The notes beneath the pieces were generated by a model. The model was not told where the DNA came from. It saw only the letters and a program-made list of their open reading frames with translations, and made no database searches. This document shows, in pieces, positions 1 through 8,806 of a stretch of DNA of 64,000 nucleotides. This DNA is from Paracoccus wurundjeri (lineage in GTDB: Bacteria; Pseudomonadota; Alphaproteobacteria; Rhodobacterales; Rhodobacteraceae). Every line of letters starts with the position of its first letter. Positions within the stretch are counted from its first letter, which is position 1. The DNA is taken from the NCBI RefSeq assembly GCF_030678915.1, contig NZ_JAUUTZ010000001.1, forward strand, positions 1 through 64,000. Reading direction: 5' to 3'. Position numbers and translations under genes: made by a program.

Positions 1-130
<130 letters not shown>

Positions 131-200
131 GGTACGCCACTGGTTCAAGGGACCAGCCGGCGACGGGCAGCGCCCCCGTCATCATGGGTCGATCGTTTCA

Positions 201-1610
201 TTACAAATCCGGCAGATGGCCCGGCCAATTGGTTTCCTCGTGCCACGCTTGTCCCAGTCGGAGAATTGCAGCATCGCTTCCCGTCGCTCCGGCCAGTTGC
301 ATTCCCATCGGCAGGCCGTTCGCGCCAAAGCCTACCGGCACTGACAGGCAAGGCAATCCGGCAAGGCTGACCGGCACAACGATTTCCATCCAGCGGTGAT
401 AGGTGTCGGCAGGTTTGCCGCCCACCTCCTGCGGCCAGCGCCATTCGGCGGGGAAGGGCCAGACCTGCGCGGTCGGCAGTGCGATGATGTCTACCTCCTC
501 GAATAACCGTGCCGCACGGCGATACCATTCGCTGCGGATCGCGCTTGCCTCGTAAACCTGCGAGGCGGAGAGGCTCAGGCCCTGCGCGATTTCCCATATC
601 GCTTCCGGCTTCATCAGGGCGCGTTTATCAGGATCGTCATACAGGGCGCGTTTTCCTCCGGCTATCTGAAAGGCGCGCAGTGTCATCCAGCTTTCCCACA
701 GTTTTTCCCCGGGGAAGGGCGGTGAAAGGGGGATGATTTCGCATCCCAATCCTTCCATCTGCGTCAACGCGGCTTCACAAAGCGGCAGGATTCCCTCTTC
801 GCAGGGATAAGCGCCACCCCAATCGCCCAACCAGCCGATTCTGGTGCCTTTGGCCGGGGCATCAAGCGCGGCTGCGAAATCCTCGCCCGGGCGGCCGAAT
901 GGCAGGGCGGGATGAGGGCCGGCCATGATCGATAGAAGATGCGCGAGATCACGCGGGCTGCGGGCCATTGGCCCCAATGTCGCCATGGTTGCCATGAAGC
1001 TGTCGCCTATGGGCTCGCCGGGCACAAGCCCCCAGCTTGGCCGGAAACCGTAGACGTTACAGAAACCTGCCGGATTGCGCAGGCTGCCCATCATATCCGA
1101 TCCATCGGCGACCGGCACCATCCGTGCCGCCAAAGCCGCCGCCGCGCCACCCGACGAGCCCCCGGCACTGCGATCGGGGGCATAGGGGTTGCGCGTGACG
1201 CCGAAGACCTCGTTGAAACTATGTGAGCCAAGACCCCATTCGGGCGTATTGGTCTTGCCGATGAAAATCGCCCCCGCCTCGCGCATTCGGGCCACGATTA
1301 CATGGTCTTCCGTCGGCATGTGGTCGCGATAGATGGGCGAGCCCCATGTGGTGCGGATACCCTGAACCGCCGCGAGGTCCTTGACTGCTATGGGCAATCC
1401 ATGCAGCCAACCCTTGCGGGGCGAACGGTCGGCCTCTCTTGCCTCGGCCAGCAATTCGTCGTGATCCCGAAGGCTGATAATGGCATTGATCCGGGAATTG
1501 GTGTCCGCGATCCGGTCCAGATGGGCCTGCATGATCTCTTCCGCAGTCAATTGGCCCGCGATCATGGCGCGGGTCAGAGTGTCGGCGTCCATATGGATTG
1601 GATTGCTCAT
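201..1610 (-). CDS. Amidase signature family enzyme
   Basis: A 469-residue amidase of the GatA/AmiE-signature superfamily, which hydrolyses or transfers amide groups with a Ser-cisSer-Lys triad. The triad can be placed: Lys77 in 'PIAVKDLA', the Ser pair 152-153 in 'GGSSGG', and the nucleophile Ser176 in 'GSDMMGSLRNP'. The last motif is usually GSDxGGS, so Met at the position before Gly is slightly unusual. The length fits the family. There are no gatB or gatC genes beside it, so it is unlikely to be the tRNA amidotransferase subunit; substrate unknown. The ATG at 1608-1610 is used; only a weak GGAA lies upstream. The end lies 75 bases from the poly-C artefact but the reading frame is complete. 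Confidence 0.88.
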   Translation of the reverse strand: MSNPIHMDADTLTRAMIAGQLTAEEIMQAHLDRIADTNSRINAIISLRDHDELLAEAREADRSPRKGWLHGLPIAVKDLAAVQGIRTTWGSPIYRDHMPTEDHVIVARMREAGAIFIGKTNTPEWGLGSHSFNEVFGVTRNPYAPDRSAGGSSGGAAAALAARMVPVADGSDMMGSLRNPAGFCNVYGFRPSWGLVPGEPIGDSFMATMATLGPMARSPRDLAHLLSIMAGPHPALPFGRPGEDFAAALDAPAKGTRIGWLGDWGGAYPCEEGILPLCEAALTQMEGLGCEIIPLSPPFPGEKLWESWMTLRAFQIAGGKRALYDDPDKRALMKPEAIWEIAQGLSLSASQVYEASAIRSEWYRRAARLFEEVDIIALPTAQVWPFPAEWRWPQEVGGKPADTYHRWMEIVVPVSLAGLPCLSVPVGFGANGLPMGMQLAGATGSDAAILRLGQAWHEETNWPGHLPDL

Positions 1611-1722
1611 CGGTTCCGGGCTTTCGTCTTGGCGGTTACGGGGGTTAAGCGGGTGCAGGCGAAGAGGCGGAATGCCTTGGCCTCAGCGGACATGCTCGCC
1701 TCGGGTTTCCGCATATCGGCCT

Positions 1723-2745
1723 TCATCCTGCACAGATCTGCTGTAGCGCCAGCCATTGCGGATCGGTCAGCAGTGCCTTCCGTGGCGGTGAATCGCGATA
1801 AGGATCCTCTTTGATCAGGTCCAGAACCGATGCGCCGGTGGGATCAAGGCTGTGCGCATAGGGCGCGCTTGGAATTCCCTTTTCCCTGAATGCCTTCAGC
1901 AGGCCGTCTCGATCCGCGGGCGGAGCCGGTTGTTGAAGAAGCGTTTCTCCGTATCCATGCATGGCCTTTTCGGGCAGCGTACCAAGCGTCAGCAATTGCA
2001 GAACCGCTCTGGTACCGGCATATTCCAATGCATTCAGCAAAAGCTCCTTATCCGAAACCGCCATTTCCGCGGCCATCAGATGCCCTGCCGCCGCCGCCGG
2101 TCCGGGGGCGGTCAGCAGGACGTCATTGCCAAGCACATACAGATTGCCCGGAAGGCGACGCGCGCCATTGACCGGAGAGGGAACAACCCGGATCTTCGCA
2201 TCCTCGGCGATCAGCTTTGGCGCGATCCAATCCAGAACGGCCTGACCCGAATGACGTTCGCAGACGGCTCCGGTGCTGCGGGAGATATCGGTCAGAATGG
2301 CATTCCCAACGGCAAATGCCTGTGCCGGAGGGGCGATATTCGCCGCATGGCGCGTCAGTGCATCGGGCAGCCAGACGACCGCTGCGGCGGCCATGGCCAA
2401 TGCCGTCAGCAATGTAAGTCCGCCCCTGAGCCGCCCGGGATGGGCCTGCCGTGCCAGAACCGCGCGCTGAACGCGATCTATGGCTTCGATCATCAGCGGA
2501 TCGTCCACTTCCAGCGTTTCATCCGGTCCATCGGCGCGGGGGCTGTAGATCGCGGGCAGTTTGCCCGGATTGACTCGGGTCACTGCGGGCAGGGACCAAT
2601 GCGACAGGGGGCGCTCCGATTTCGGGTCCGAAAGCGTCAGCGTGGCTTCTCCGACAGAGACGATTACCTCACGAAGCCGCGCCTCGGGCGTCTCGCGCCA
2701 CGAGCCTTGCGCCTCAAGGCGTTCGAATTGCGTCAGCGCCGTCAT
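1723..2745 (-). CDS. Single-pass membrane protein of unknown function, possibly a degenerate M48-like protein
   Basis: A 340-residue protein I cannot assign firmly. The first ~100 residues are soluble and beta-rich in look, a hydrophobic segment at about 108-127 is the only clear membrane helix, and the rest (130-340) would lie on the other side. The stretch around 'NLYVLGNDVLLTAPGP' followed by a helix with 'GHLMAAEMAVSDKELLL' resembles the strand-then-helix layout of M48 peptidases, but the HExxH zinc motif is absent. If related, it would be catalytically dead. It stands 112 bases upstream of the amidase on the same strand, so co-transcription is possible. Confidence 0.6.
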   Translation of the reverse strand: MTALTQFERLEAQGSWRETPEARLREVIVSVGEATLTLSDPKSERPLSHWSLPAVTRVNPGKLPAIYSPRADGPDETLEVDDPLMIEAIDRVQRAVLARQAHPGRLRGGLTLLTALAMAAAAVVWLPDALTRHAANIAPPAQAFAVGNAILTDISRSTGAVCERHSGQAVLDWIAPKLIAEDAKIRVVPSPVNGARRLPGNLYVLGNDVLLTAPGPAAAAGHLMAAEMAVSDKELLLNALEYAGTRAVLQLLTLGTLPEKAMHGYGETLLQQPAPPADRDGLLKAFREKGIPSAPYAHSLDPTGASVLDLIKEDPYRDSPPRKALLTDPQWLALQQICAG

Positions 2746-2799
2746 GGTTTTGGAATTTACCCATCGTTTTCAACGACCATAGCGCGGCTACAGGGCTGG

Positions 2800-3210
2800 T
2801 CAATGCTTGCCGTCAGAATGCCGTGCGGCATCGTGGCAAACAGCTTCGATATTGTATCTGTCCGGGTCCAGGATGAAAGCGGCGTAATAATGCGGATGAT
2901 ATCGCACCCGCAGTCCCGGCGCGCCGTTATCTTCCCCTCCGGCAGCAACGGCTTCGGCGTGGAAGGCATCGACATCGGCATGTGTTTCGGCAGCAAAGGC
3001 GAAATGCACCAGTTCGGGCCGCGGCGTGCCGGGGGCGATCCAGAACTCGCCATCCGGATCGCGGGATCGGAGCGCGCCTGCCACCACTCCGAAACCGACG
3101 CCCTCCGCACGGTCGATCGTCATCCTGTAACCCAACGGTGCCAATGCCCTTGCATAAAAACGCTTGCTTTGGGCCAGGTCAGAGACTGTTATGCAAAGAT
3201 GATCCAGCAT
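2800..3210 (-). CDS. VOC (glyoxalase/bleomycin resistance) family protein
   Basis: A 136-residue protein with the paired beta-alpha-beta-beta-beta units of the vicinal-oxygen-chelate fold. It begins 'MLDHLCITVSDL', a standard VOC opening with a possible metal ligand at His4. A second likely ligand is the His in 'ELVHFAF' and a third the Glu in 'NIEAVCH' near the C terminus. These are typical of small lactoylglutathione-lyase-like proteins, but the substrate cannot be read from sequence. It is a single gene between rpoH and the membrane protein, same strand as both. Confidence 0.85.
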   Translation of the reverse strand: MLDHLCITVSDLAQSKRFYARALAPLGYRMTIDRAEGVGFGVVAGALRSRDPDGEFWIAPGTPRPELVHFAFAAETHADVDAFHAEAVAAGGEDNGAPGLRVRYHPHYYAAFILDPDRYNIEAVCHDAARHSDGKH

Positions 3211-3312
3211 GATTATCCGCGCCTGCCATCACCGGCCACGGCAATCGGGAACGATATTGCCGACCGCCGCGACGATTTGAACTGATAATACGAAGCGTAC
3301 AGGAAAACGGGA

Positions 3313-3328
3313 TGGGCAGCGGCGCCCA
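3313..3328 (-). terminator. Possible weak terminator after rpoH
   Basis: On the minus strand TGGGC and GCCCA form a 5-bp stem with a 6-base loop, followed by a short T-rich stretch. It lies just past the rpoH stop codon (3335). The stem is short, so this is tentative. Confidence 0.3.
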
Positions 3329-3334
3329 CGGATA

Positions 3335-4243
3335 TCAGTCCGCCGCTTCCGGCACCCGCATTCCCTTTTCTCGCGCCAGAATCCGCATCCGATCCTGAAG
3401 TTTCTCGAATGCGCGGACTTCGATCTGGCGTATGCGTTCGCGCGAAACGTTGTAGCGGGAAGAAAGATCCTCCAGCGTCATCGGGTCGTCGCGCAGGCGC
3501 CGCTCCATCAGGATATCCTTTTCCCGGTCGTTCAGTACGCTCATGGCTTCGATCAGCATCTGACGGCGCGTGCCGAGTTCTTCGGTTTCGGCATAGGCTT
3601 CGGCCTGATTGGCGTCCTCGTCTTCCAGCCAGTCCTGCCATTGCGCCGTGGAATCGCCATCCGCCGATCCCACCGTCGCATTGAGCGAGGCATCGCCGCC
3701 CGACAGGCGGCGATTCATCTGGGTCACTTCGTCCTCGGTGACGTTCAGGTCGTTGGCGATCCGGGCGACATGTTCGGGACGCAGATCACCCTCTTCCAGG
3801 GCGCCGATACGGGATTTGGCCTTGCGCAGATTGAAGAACAGCTTCTTTTGCGCACTGGTCGTGCCCATCTTGACCAGCGACCATGACCGCAGGATGTATT
3901 CTTGGATCGACGCGCGGATCCACCACATCGCATAGGTCGCCAGCCGGAAACCTTTTTCCGGATCAAAGCGTTTGACGGCCTGCATCAAACCCACATTCGC
4001 TTCCGAAATCACCTCGGCCTGTGGCAGACCATAGCCGCGGTATCCCATCGCGATCTTGGCGGCCAGACGCAGATGGCTGGTCACCAGCTTATGCGCGGCC
4101 TCTGAATCTTCGTGATCGGCCCATGCTTTGGCCAGCATATATTCCTCTTCGGGTTCCAGCAGCGGGAATTTGCGGATCTCCTGAAGATAACGGTTCAGGC
4201 CCTGCTCGGGACTGGGGGCGGGTAGATTTGCATAATTAGCCAT
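3335..4243 (-). CDS. rpoH: RNA polymerase sigma-32 heat-shock factor
   Basis: A 302-residue group 3 sigma factor that directs RNA polymerase to heat- and oxidative-stress promoters. Region 1.2/2 covers about residues 15-130, with the region 2 core 'FRLATYAMWWIRASIQEY'. The RpoH box 'QKKLFFNLRK' (132-141), diagnostic for RpoH, is intact. Region 4 with the helix-turn-helix 'YNVSRERIRQIEVRA' lies near 265-280. I start at the ATG at 4241-4243 (MANYANLP), with GAAAGG about 10 bases upstream; a TTG two codons earlier is possible. It follows rluD on the same strand with a 155-base gap, an arrangement I recall for RpoHI of Rhodobacter. Confidence 0.95.
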   Translation of the reverse strand: MANYANLPAPSPEQGLNRYLQEIRKFPLLEPEEEYMLAKAWADHEDSEAAHKLVTSHLRLAAKIAMGYRGYGLPQAEVISEANVGLMQAVKRFDPEKGFRLATYAMWWIRASIQEYILRSWSLVKMGTTSAQKKLFFNLRKAKSRIGALEEGDLRPEHVARIANDLNVTEDEVTQMNRRLSGGDASLNATVGSADGDSTAQWQDWLEDEDANQAEAYAETEELGTRRQMLIEAMSVLNDREKDILMERRLRDDPMTLEDLSSRYNVSRERIRQIEVRAFEKLQDRMRILAREKGMRVPEAAD

Positions 4244-4398
4244 AATCAAAGGCCTTTCGCGGAGGTAAACATAACGCAGAAATCACGGTTACGGTTCCGT
4301 GAGCGGAGGCTGCGCTTGCCCGCCAAGGGGCGAATTGGGCTGGAGGATAACTGTCCGGACTCTCTGGAATGATAACGTGGGAATGGCTCACGTTCATG

Positions 4399-5424
4399 TC
4401 AAGACTTCGCGAGGCGCAGACCCGTCAGCAGGCGCTGCATGTCGTCGGGCAAGGGGCTTTCAAAGCTTAGCGATGCGCCGCTGACGGGGTGATCAAAGCC
4501 AAGAAACGCCGCGTGCAGCGCCTGTCGCGGGAAGGCTTTGACCGCCTCTCCGATCTCTCCCAGTGCCTTGACCGAGGCTTTCCGCGCACCACCATAGACC
4601 GGGTCACCGATCAGGCCCAGCCCGGCATGGGCCATATGGATGCGGATTTGATGGGTGCGGCCTGTCTCCAACCGGCATTCAATCAGCATCGCCGCCGGGG
4701 GTTTTCCAAAACTTTCCAGCATTCGCGCCCGCGTCACCGCGTGGCGGCCGCGGTCAAAATAAACCGCCTGTCGCTGTCGGTCCGTGGCGTGGCGCGCCAG
4801 ACGGGAGGTGATCTTGAGAATGCCACCGGGCTCGAAACTGATGCCGGGGATCCCGCGCAGTCTTGGATCGGCGGCGTCGATTACGCCATGCGCAAGCGCC
4901 AGATATCGACGCTGTGCCGTATGTGCCTCGAACTGGGCGGCAAGACCGTGATGCGCACGGTCGGATTTGGCGACGACCAGCAGACCCGATGTGTCCTTGT
5001 CGATCCGGTGAACGATCCCCGGCCTGCGCTCTCCGCCGATCCCGGACAGGCTGTCGGCGCAATGGGCCAGCAGCGCGTTCACCAGCGTGCCCGAGGGCGA
5101 GCCCGGGGCAGGGTGCACAACCATTCCTGCGGGTTTGTCGATCACAAGCAGATCCGCGTCCTCATGGACGATATTCAGCGGGATGTTTTCGGGCCGCGTC
5201 TCGACGGGTTCCGGTTTGGGCAGGGCGATGCGGTATTCCTGCCCCTCGATCACCCGCGCCTTTCCGTCCCGCGCCACCCCTTCGGGGCCGCTGACCGCAC
5301 CATCCGCGATCAGCCGTGCAAGGCGCGTGCGCGAAAGCGCCGCTTCCTCTGGCACTGCGAGCGCAAGGGCCTTATCAAGCCGCTCAGGCGGATTGGCCGG
5401 GATGGTGACGACAAGGTTCGACAT
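4399..5424 (-). CDS. rluD: 23S rRNA pseudouridine synthase, RluD type
   Basis: A 341-residue RluA-family pseudouridine synthase, acting on 23S rRNA of the large subunit (helix 69 in RluD). An N-terminal S4-like RNA-binding domain (about 10-75) precedes the catalytic domain, which contains 'MVVHPAPGSPSGTLVNALL' and the catalytic Asp in 'GIVHRIDKDTSGLLVVAK'. The reading frame is open for 80 codons upstream, but the ATG at 5422-5424 gives the family start (MSNLVVTIP). That ATG shares two bases with the divergent start codon at 5423, so the two genes have no intergenic spacer and each promoter must lie inside the other gene. Confidence 0.93.
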   Translation of the reverse strand: MSNLVVTIPANPPERLDKALALAVPEEAALSRTRLARLIADGAVSGPEGVARDGKARVIEGQEYRIALPKPEPVETRPENIPLNIVHEDADLLVIDKPAGMVVHPAPGSPSGTLVNALLAHCADSLSGIGGERRPGIVHRIDKDTSGLLVVAKSDRAHHGLAAQFEAHTAQRRYLALAHGVIDAADPRLRGIPGISFEPGGILKITSRLARHATDRQRQAVYFDRGRHAVTRARMLESFGKPPAAMLIECRLETGRTHQIRIHMAHAGLGLIGDPVYGGARKASVKALGEIGEAVKAFPRQALHAAFLGFDHPVSGASLSFESPLPDDMQRLLTGLRLAKS

Positions 5425-5731
5425 GACCAAGGATGATAACGACTGGAAAGAGACAGCGAAAGCGGTACCAGAGCTGCGTTTCCTGAAAACGCTTGTCACC
5501 GCATTGTCGTTGGTGATGGGGCTTGGGATGGTGGCGATCGTGGCGCTGCTATGGATGCGGCTAGGGCAACCGGTGCTGCCCGAACTGCCCGAGAACATTA
5601 CCTTGCCCGAAGGCGCAGGCGCCGATGCCGTCACCTTTGCCCGTGACTGGATCGTGGTCATCACCGATACGGGTGAGGTGCTGCTTTACGATCGCAACGG
5701 GGTGCTGCGAGATCAGGTTCAGTCGCGCTGA
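5423..5731 (+). CDS. Small single-pass membrane protein, DUF6476-like
   Basis: A 102-residue protein that resembles the DUF6476 proteins conserved in Rhodobacterales; function unknown. A charged N terminus of about 20 residues precedes one membrane helix (about 26-45, rich in Val, Leu, Met), then a periplasmic domain of ~55 residues with 'ITLPEGAGADAVTF' and 'VVITDTGEVLLYDRNG'. The start ATG overlaps the rluD start codon by two bases on the other strand, and the 3' end overlaps the ubiK end by 13 bases. It is thus packed between two genes of opposite strand with no free DNA on either side. Confidence 0.75.
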   Translation: MTKDDNDWKETAKAVPELRFLKTLVTALSLVMGLGMVAIVALLWMRLGQPVLPELPENITLPEGAGADAVTFARDWIVVITDTGEVLLYDRNGVLRDQVQSR

Positions 5732-5970
5732 CGCCCTGTTTCCAGCGCATCGAGTCGCGCCCTCAGTTCGGCATTCTCGGTGCGCGCCTTGATCGCCATT
5801 TCGCGCACGGCCTCGAATTCTTCGCGGGTGACGAAATCGCGATCGGCCAGCCAGCGGTCGATCCAGCCTTTCATGGCGGTTTCGGCCTCGGTCTTGGCCC
5901 CTTGAGCGACACCCATCGCATTTGTCATCAATTGCGAGACATCGTCGAAAAACTTGTTCTGTGCAGCCAT
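5719..5970 (-). CDS. ubiK: UbiK-family ubiquinone biosynthesis accessory factor (BMFP domain)
   Basis: An 83-residue protein of the YqiC/UbiK family. In enterobacteria UbiK binds UbiJ and helps the aerobic ubiquinone biosynthesis complex. The N-terminal half is amphipathic ('KFFDDVSQLMTNAMGVAQGA'), followed by 'DFVTREEFEAVREMA' and a C-terminal heptad-like coiled coil (about 55-78), the normal family layout. It is divergent to lgt and convergent, with a 13-base 3' overlap, to the small membrane protein gene at 5423. Confidence 0.85.
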   Translation of the reverse strand: MAAQNKFFDDVSQLMTNAMGVAQGAKTEAETAMKGWIDRWLADRDFVTREEFEAVREMAIKARTENAELRARLDALETGRQRD

Positions 5971-6031
5971 TTAGCTTGTTCCTCTGCGTTGATTGCCCCC
6001 TATATGGGCTGCAATCCTCCGGGGTTCAATG

Positions 6032-6059
6032 TTGACACTGCGCCGGGCGGCGCTAGCGT
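6032..6059 (+). promoter_or_regulatory. Likely sigma-70 promoter of the lgt-midA-pgeF operon
   Basis: A perfect -35 TTGACA (6032-6037) is followed after 16 bases by TAGCGT (6054-6059). The inferred transcription start near 6066 leaves about 20 bases of leader before the lgt ATG at 6088. The -35 is strong, the -10 poor. Confidence 0.45.
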
Positions 6060-6087
6060 GCGCCCGCAAAACCGGTCCAGAGGCAGC

Positions 6088-6966
6088 ATGATCCCGTTTC
6101 CCGAGATATCACCCGAAATTTTCACAATTCAGCTTGGGGGACTGTCGCTCAGCCTTCGCTGGTATGCGCTGGCTTATCTGGCCGGGCTGCTGCTTGGCTG
6201 GCGGATCATGGTGCGCATGATGCGCGGACCCGCCATCTGGGGCGATCGGGCTCCGATGGACGGCGAGGCGGTGGATGACCTGCTGACATGGGTGATTCTG
6301 GGCGTGATCCTGGGCGGCAGGCTTGGCTTTGTTTTCTTCTACGAGCCCCAATATTATCTTTCCAATCCGGCCGAGATCGTGAAGGTCTGGGAGGGCGGGA
6401 TGAGTTTTCACGGCGGTTTCGCGGGTGTGATCGTCGCTGCGGGGCTGTTCTGCCGCGCCCGAGGGTTTCCCATGCTGCGGCTGGCCGATGCGATGGCCGT
6501 GGTTGCGCCTATCGGTCTGTTTTTCGGGCGTGTCGCGAATTTCATCAATGCCGAACTTTGGGGCCGTCCGACCGATCTGCCATGGGGCGTGATCTTCCCC
6601 GGAGAGGCCGCGCAGAACTGTCCCGGGATCGAGGGATTGTGTGCGCGTCATCCCAGCCAGCTTTACGAAGCGGGGCTGGAGGGATTGGCGCTTGGGTTGA
6701 TCCTTTGGGTCTGCGTGCGGTCGGGCGGTCTGCGCAGGCCGGGACTTGCATTTGGGATTTTCTTGTCAGGATATGCACTTGCGCGGATATTCGTGGAATT
6801 GTTCCGGGTCGCTGATCAGCAATTCATCACCCCGGACAACCCGCTTGGCCATGTTATCGGTGGGCCGGTGATCGGGCTGACCATGGGGCAGGTTCTGTCC
6901 CTGCCGATGCTGTTGGTCGGGCTGTTCTTCATCATTCGCGCATGGCGTCGTGACCCGACCGCATGA
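6088..6966 (+). CDS. lgt: Phosphatidylglycerol-prolipoprotein diacylglyceryl transferase
   Basis: A 292-residue inner-membrane enzyme that moves diacylglycerol from phosphatidylglycerol to the lipobox Cys of prolipoproteins, the first step of lipoprotein maturation. Seven hydrophobic segments are visible. The Lgt signature 'GRVANFINAELWGRPTDLPW' with its essential Arg and Asn is present near residue 150, and 'GGMSFHGGFAG' with the conserved His near 110. The frame is open upstream; I start at the ATG at 6088 (MIPFPEISP), which matches the family. It overlaps the next gene by 4 bases (ATGA), so translation is probably coupled. Confidence 0.94.
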   Translation: MIPFPEISPEIFTIQLGGLSLSLRWYALAYLAGLLLGWRIMVRMMRGPAIWGDRAPMDGEAVDDLLTWVILGVILGGRLGFVFFYEPQYYLSNPAEIVKVWEGGMSFHGGFAGVIVAAGLFCRARGFPMLRLADAMAVVAPIGLFFGRVANFINAELWGRPTDLPWGVIFPGEAAQNCPGIEGLCARHPSQLYEAGLEGLALGLILWVCVRSGGLRRPGLAFGIFLSGYALARIFVELFRVADQQFITPDNPLGHVIGGPVIGLTMGQVLSLPMLLVGLFFIIRAWRRDPTA

Positions 6967-8021
6967 CCCCGCTGGCCGAGATCATCGTGCAGCGTATCCG
7001 GGCGACCGGGCCGATAACGCTGGCCGATTACATGGAGCTTTGCCTGCTGCATCCCAGCTTTGGCTACTATGCGACCCGCGATCCGTTCGGGAAAGGTGGT
7101 GATTTCATCACCGCGCCAGAAATATCGCAGATTTTCGGAGAGCTATGCGGGCTTTCTCTGGCACAGTCCTGGACGGATCAGGGCAGTCCGGCGTCTTTCA
7201 CCCTAGCCGAGCCGGGGCCGGGGCGCGGAACGCTGATGGCGGATATGTTGCGCGCCATGCAGGCTGTTCCGGGTATGACACAAGCCGCTGAGGTGACGCT
7301 GATCGAGGCTTCGGCGCATCTGCGACAGATGCAGCGGCAGCGGTTGGATCAGGTCCGGCATCTGAAAAATATCGAGGAACTGCCGAACAAACCTTTGTTC
7401 ATGATGGCAAATGAATTTTTTGATGCCCTGCCGGTCCGACAGTTTCAGCGTGTCGAAACAGGCTGGGCAGAAAGGGTTGTCGGATTGAAAGAGGACGGTT
7501 TGCGCATGGGTCTTTCCCCTCCGGTCGATCTTCCGCGAGAGGGGCGCATTGGCGATATCGTTGAAGATTGCCCGGCAGCAGTTGCGATCATGGCCACGAT
7601 TGCGGGGAGGATCGTTGCCTGCGGCGGTGCCGCGATCGTCGTCGATTATGGCGGCTGGAACGGCTTTGGCGATACGTTTCAGGCGGTTCGGGGACATTCA
7701 TCGGAAGATCCGCTGGCCAATCCGGGTGAGGCGGATCTGACGGCCCATGTGGATTTCGCGCCACTGGCGGCAGCGGCGATCCGGGCGGGCGCCGCGGTGT
7801 CGCGACCGGTCTATCAGGGCGACTGGCTGCTGTCGCTTGGTGCCGAAGCACGTGCGCGGCGATTATACGAGGCCGGAGATAAAGGCGCATTGGATGCGCT
7901 CAGACGCTTGACCGACGGGCAGGAAATGGGTCACCTGTTCAAAGCGATGGCCGTCTGGCCGAAAGGGGCGCCCCCGGTGCCCGGATTTGATGAGCTGAAT
8001 GCCGATGCAGATGACGCTTGA
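6963..8021 (+). CDS. midA: MidA/NDUFAF7-family SAM-dependent methyltransferase
   Basis: A 352-residue class I methyltransferase of the MidA (DUF185) family. The mitochondrial member NDUFAF7 dimethylates an Arg of the NDUFS2 subunit of complex I. The SAM-binding loop is 'LAEPGPGRGTLMADML' (about 82-97), preceded by 'GGDFITAPEISQIFGE', both family hallmarks; the 'ANEFFDALP' motif follows near 148. Overlaps of 4 bases with lgt and about 23 bases with pgeF indicate one operon. Alphaproteobacteria such as Paracoccus have a mitochondrial-type complex I, so the same role here is plausible but inferred. Confidence 0.9.
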   Translation: MTPLAEIIVQRIRATGPITLADYMELCLLHPSFGYYATRDPFGKGGDFITAPEISQIFGELCGLSLAQSWTDQGSPASFTLAEPGPGRGTLMADMLRAMQAVPGMTQAAEVTLIEASAHLRQMQRQRLDQVRHLKNIEELPNKPLFMMANEFFDALPVRQFQRVETGWAERVVGLKEDGLRMGLSPPVDLPREGRIGDIVEDCPAAVAIMATIAGRIVACGGAAIVVDYGGWNGFGDTFQAVRGHSSEDPLANPGEADLTAHVDFAPLAAAAIRAGAAVSRPVYQGDWLLSLGAEARARRLYEAGDKGALDALRRLTDGQEMGHLFKAMAVWPKGAPPVPGFDELNADADDA

Positions 8022-8769
8022 AATCCTGACCCACCCGCTGCTTGCTGATGTAAGGCACGGATTTTTCACGCGAAAGGGCGGGGCTTCCTCGGGGCTTTTC
8101 GCCGGGCTGAATTGTGGACGCGGAAGCAGCGACCAACGGGAAATGGTTGCACTGAACCGAGCAAGGGTCGCGACAGCCATGGGCGTTTCCCCTGACAGGC
8201 TGACGGCGGTGAAGCAGGTTCACTCCGCCGATGTGGTGACACTGGGCGAGGATGACGATCCGGACAAGATCGGCGATATCAGGGCCGATGGGATGGTGAC
8301 CCGCCGCCGCGATGTGGCGCTGGGGATTCTGACTGCGGATTGTCAGCCTATTCTTCTGGCCGATTCGAAGGCCGGGATCATCGGGGCATGCCATGCAGGA
8401 TGGCGTGGCGCCCTGGCCGGAATCATCGAGGCCACGGTCGCGGCGATGCAGGAATTGGGCGCCGGTGAAATCCATGCGGTGATCGGACCGACCATCAGCC
8501 AGCGCGCCTATGAGGTCGGCGAGGAATTCATGGAAGATTTCCTGATGGAAGATCCGGAATACTCGCGGTTTTTCAGCGGTGGCTCGAATGGTCGTCCGAT
8601 GTTTGATCTGCCGTCTTTCGGTTTGTCCCGCCTTCGCGCGGCAGGGGTCGAGGCCGAATGGTGCGGGCATTGTACCTATTCCGATCCCGAGCGCTTTTTC
8701 AGCTATCGCCGCGCGACGCATGAGGGGCATGCCGATTACGGCCGGCTGATCTCGGCAATCGCATTGTAG
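7999..8769 (+). CDS. pgeF: YfiH/PgeF family protein (peptidoglycan editing factor, formerly polyphenol oxidase)
   Basis: A 256-residue YfiH/laccase-domain protein. In E. coli PgeF removes wrong amino acids such as L-Ser from peptidoglycan precursors; other members are purine nucleoside phosphorylases. The metal-site motifs are intact: 'TADCQPILLAD', 'GACHAGWRGALAG' with Cys and His, and 'GPTISQRAYEVG'. In-frame ATGs occur at 7999, 8005 and 8011; MTLEILTHP (8011) is the more typical N terminus, and the earliest start overlaps midA by 23 bases. It is the last gene of the lgt operon. Confidence 0.88.
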   Translation: MPMQMTLEILTHPLLADVRHGFFTRKGGASSGLFAGLNCGRGSSDQREMVALNRARVATAMGVSPDRLTAVKQVHSADVVTLGEDDDPDKIGDIRADGMVTRRRDVALGILTADCQPILLADSKAGIIGACHAGWRGALAGIIEATVAAMQELGAGEIHAVIGPTISQRAYEVGEEFMEDFLMEDPEYSRFFSGGSNGRPMFDLPSFGLSRLRAAGVEAEWCGHCTYSDPERFFSYRRATHEGHADYGRLISAIAL

Positions 8770-8806
8770 GGCCATCTCGTCCGGGCGACGTATTCACGGC
8801 GGGATA

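Noticed and set aside
1852..3285. A 477-codon open frame on the plus strand
   Set aside because: It is antisense to the membrane protein gene, spans its intergenic gap and the VOC gene, and its protein is low in motifs and rich in Arg, Gln and Gly; a high-GC shadow frame.
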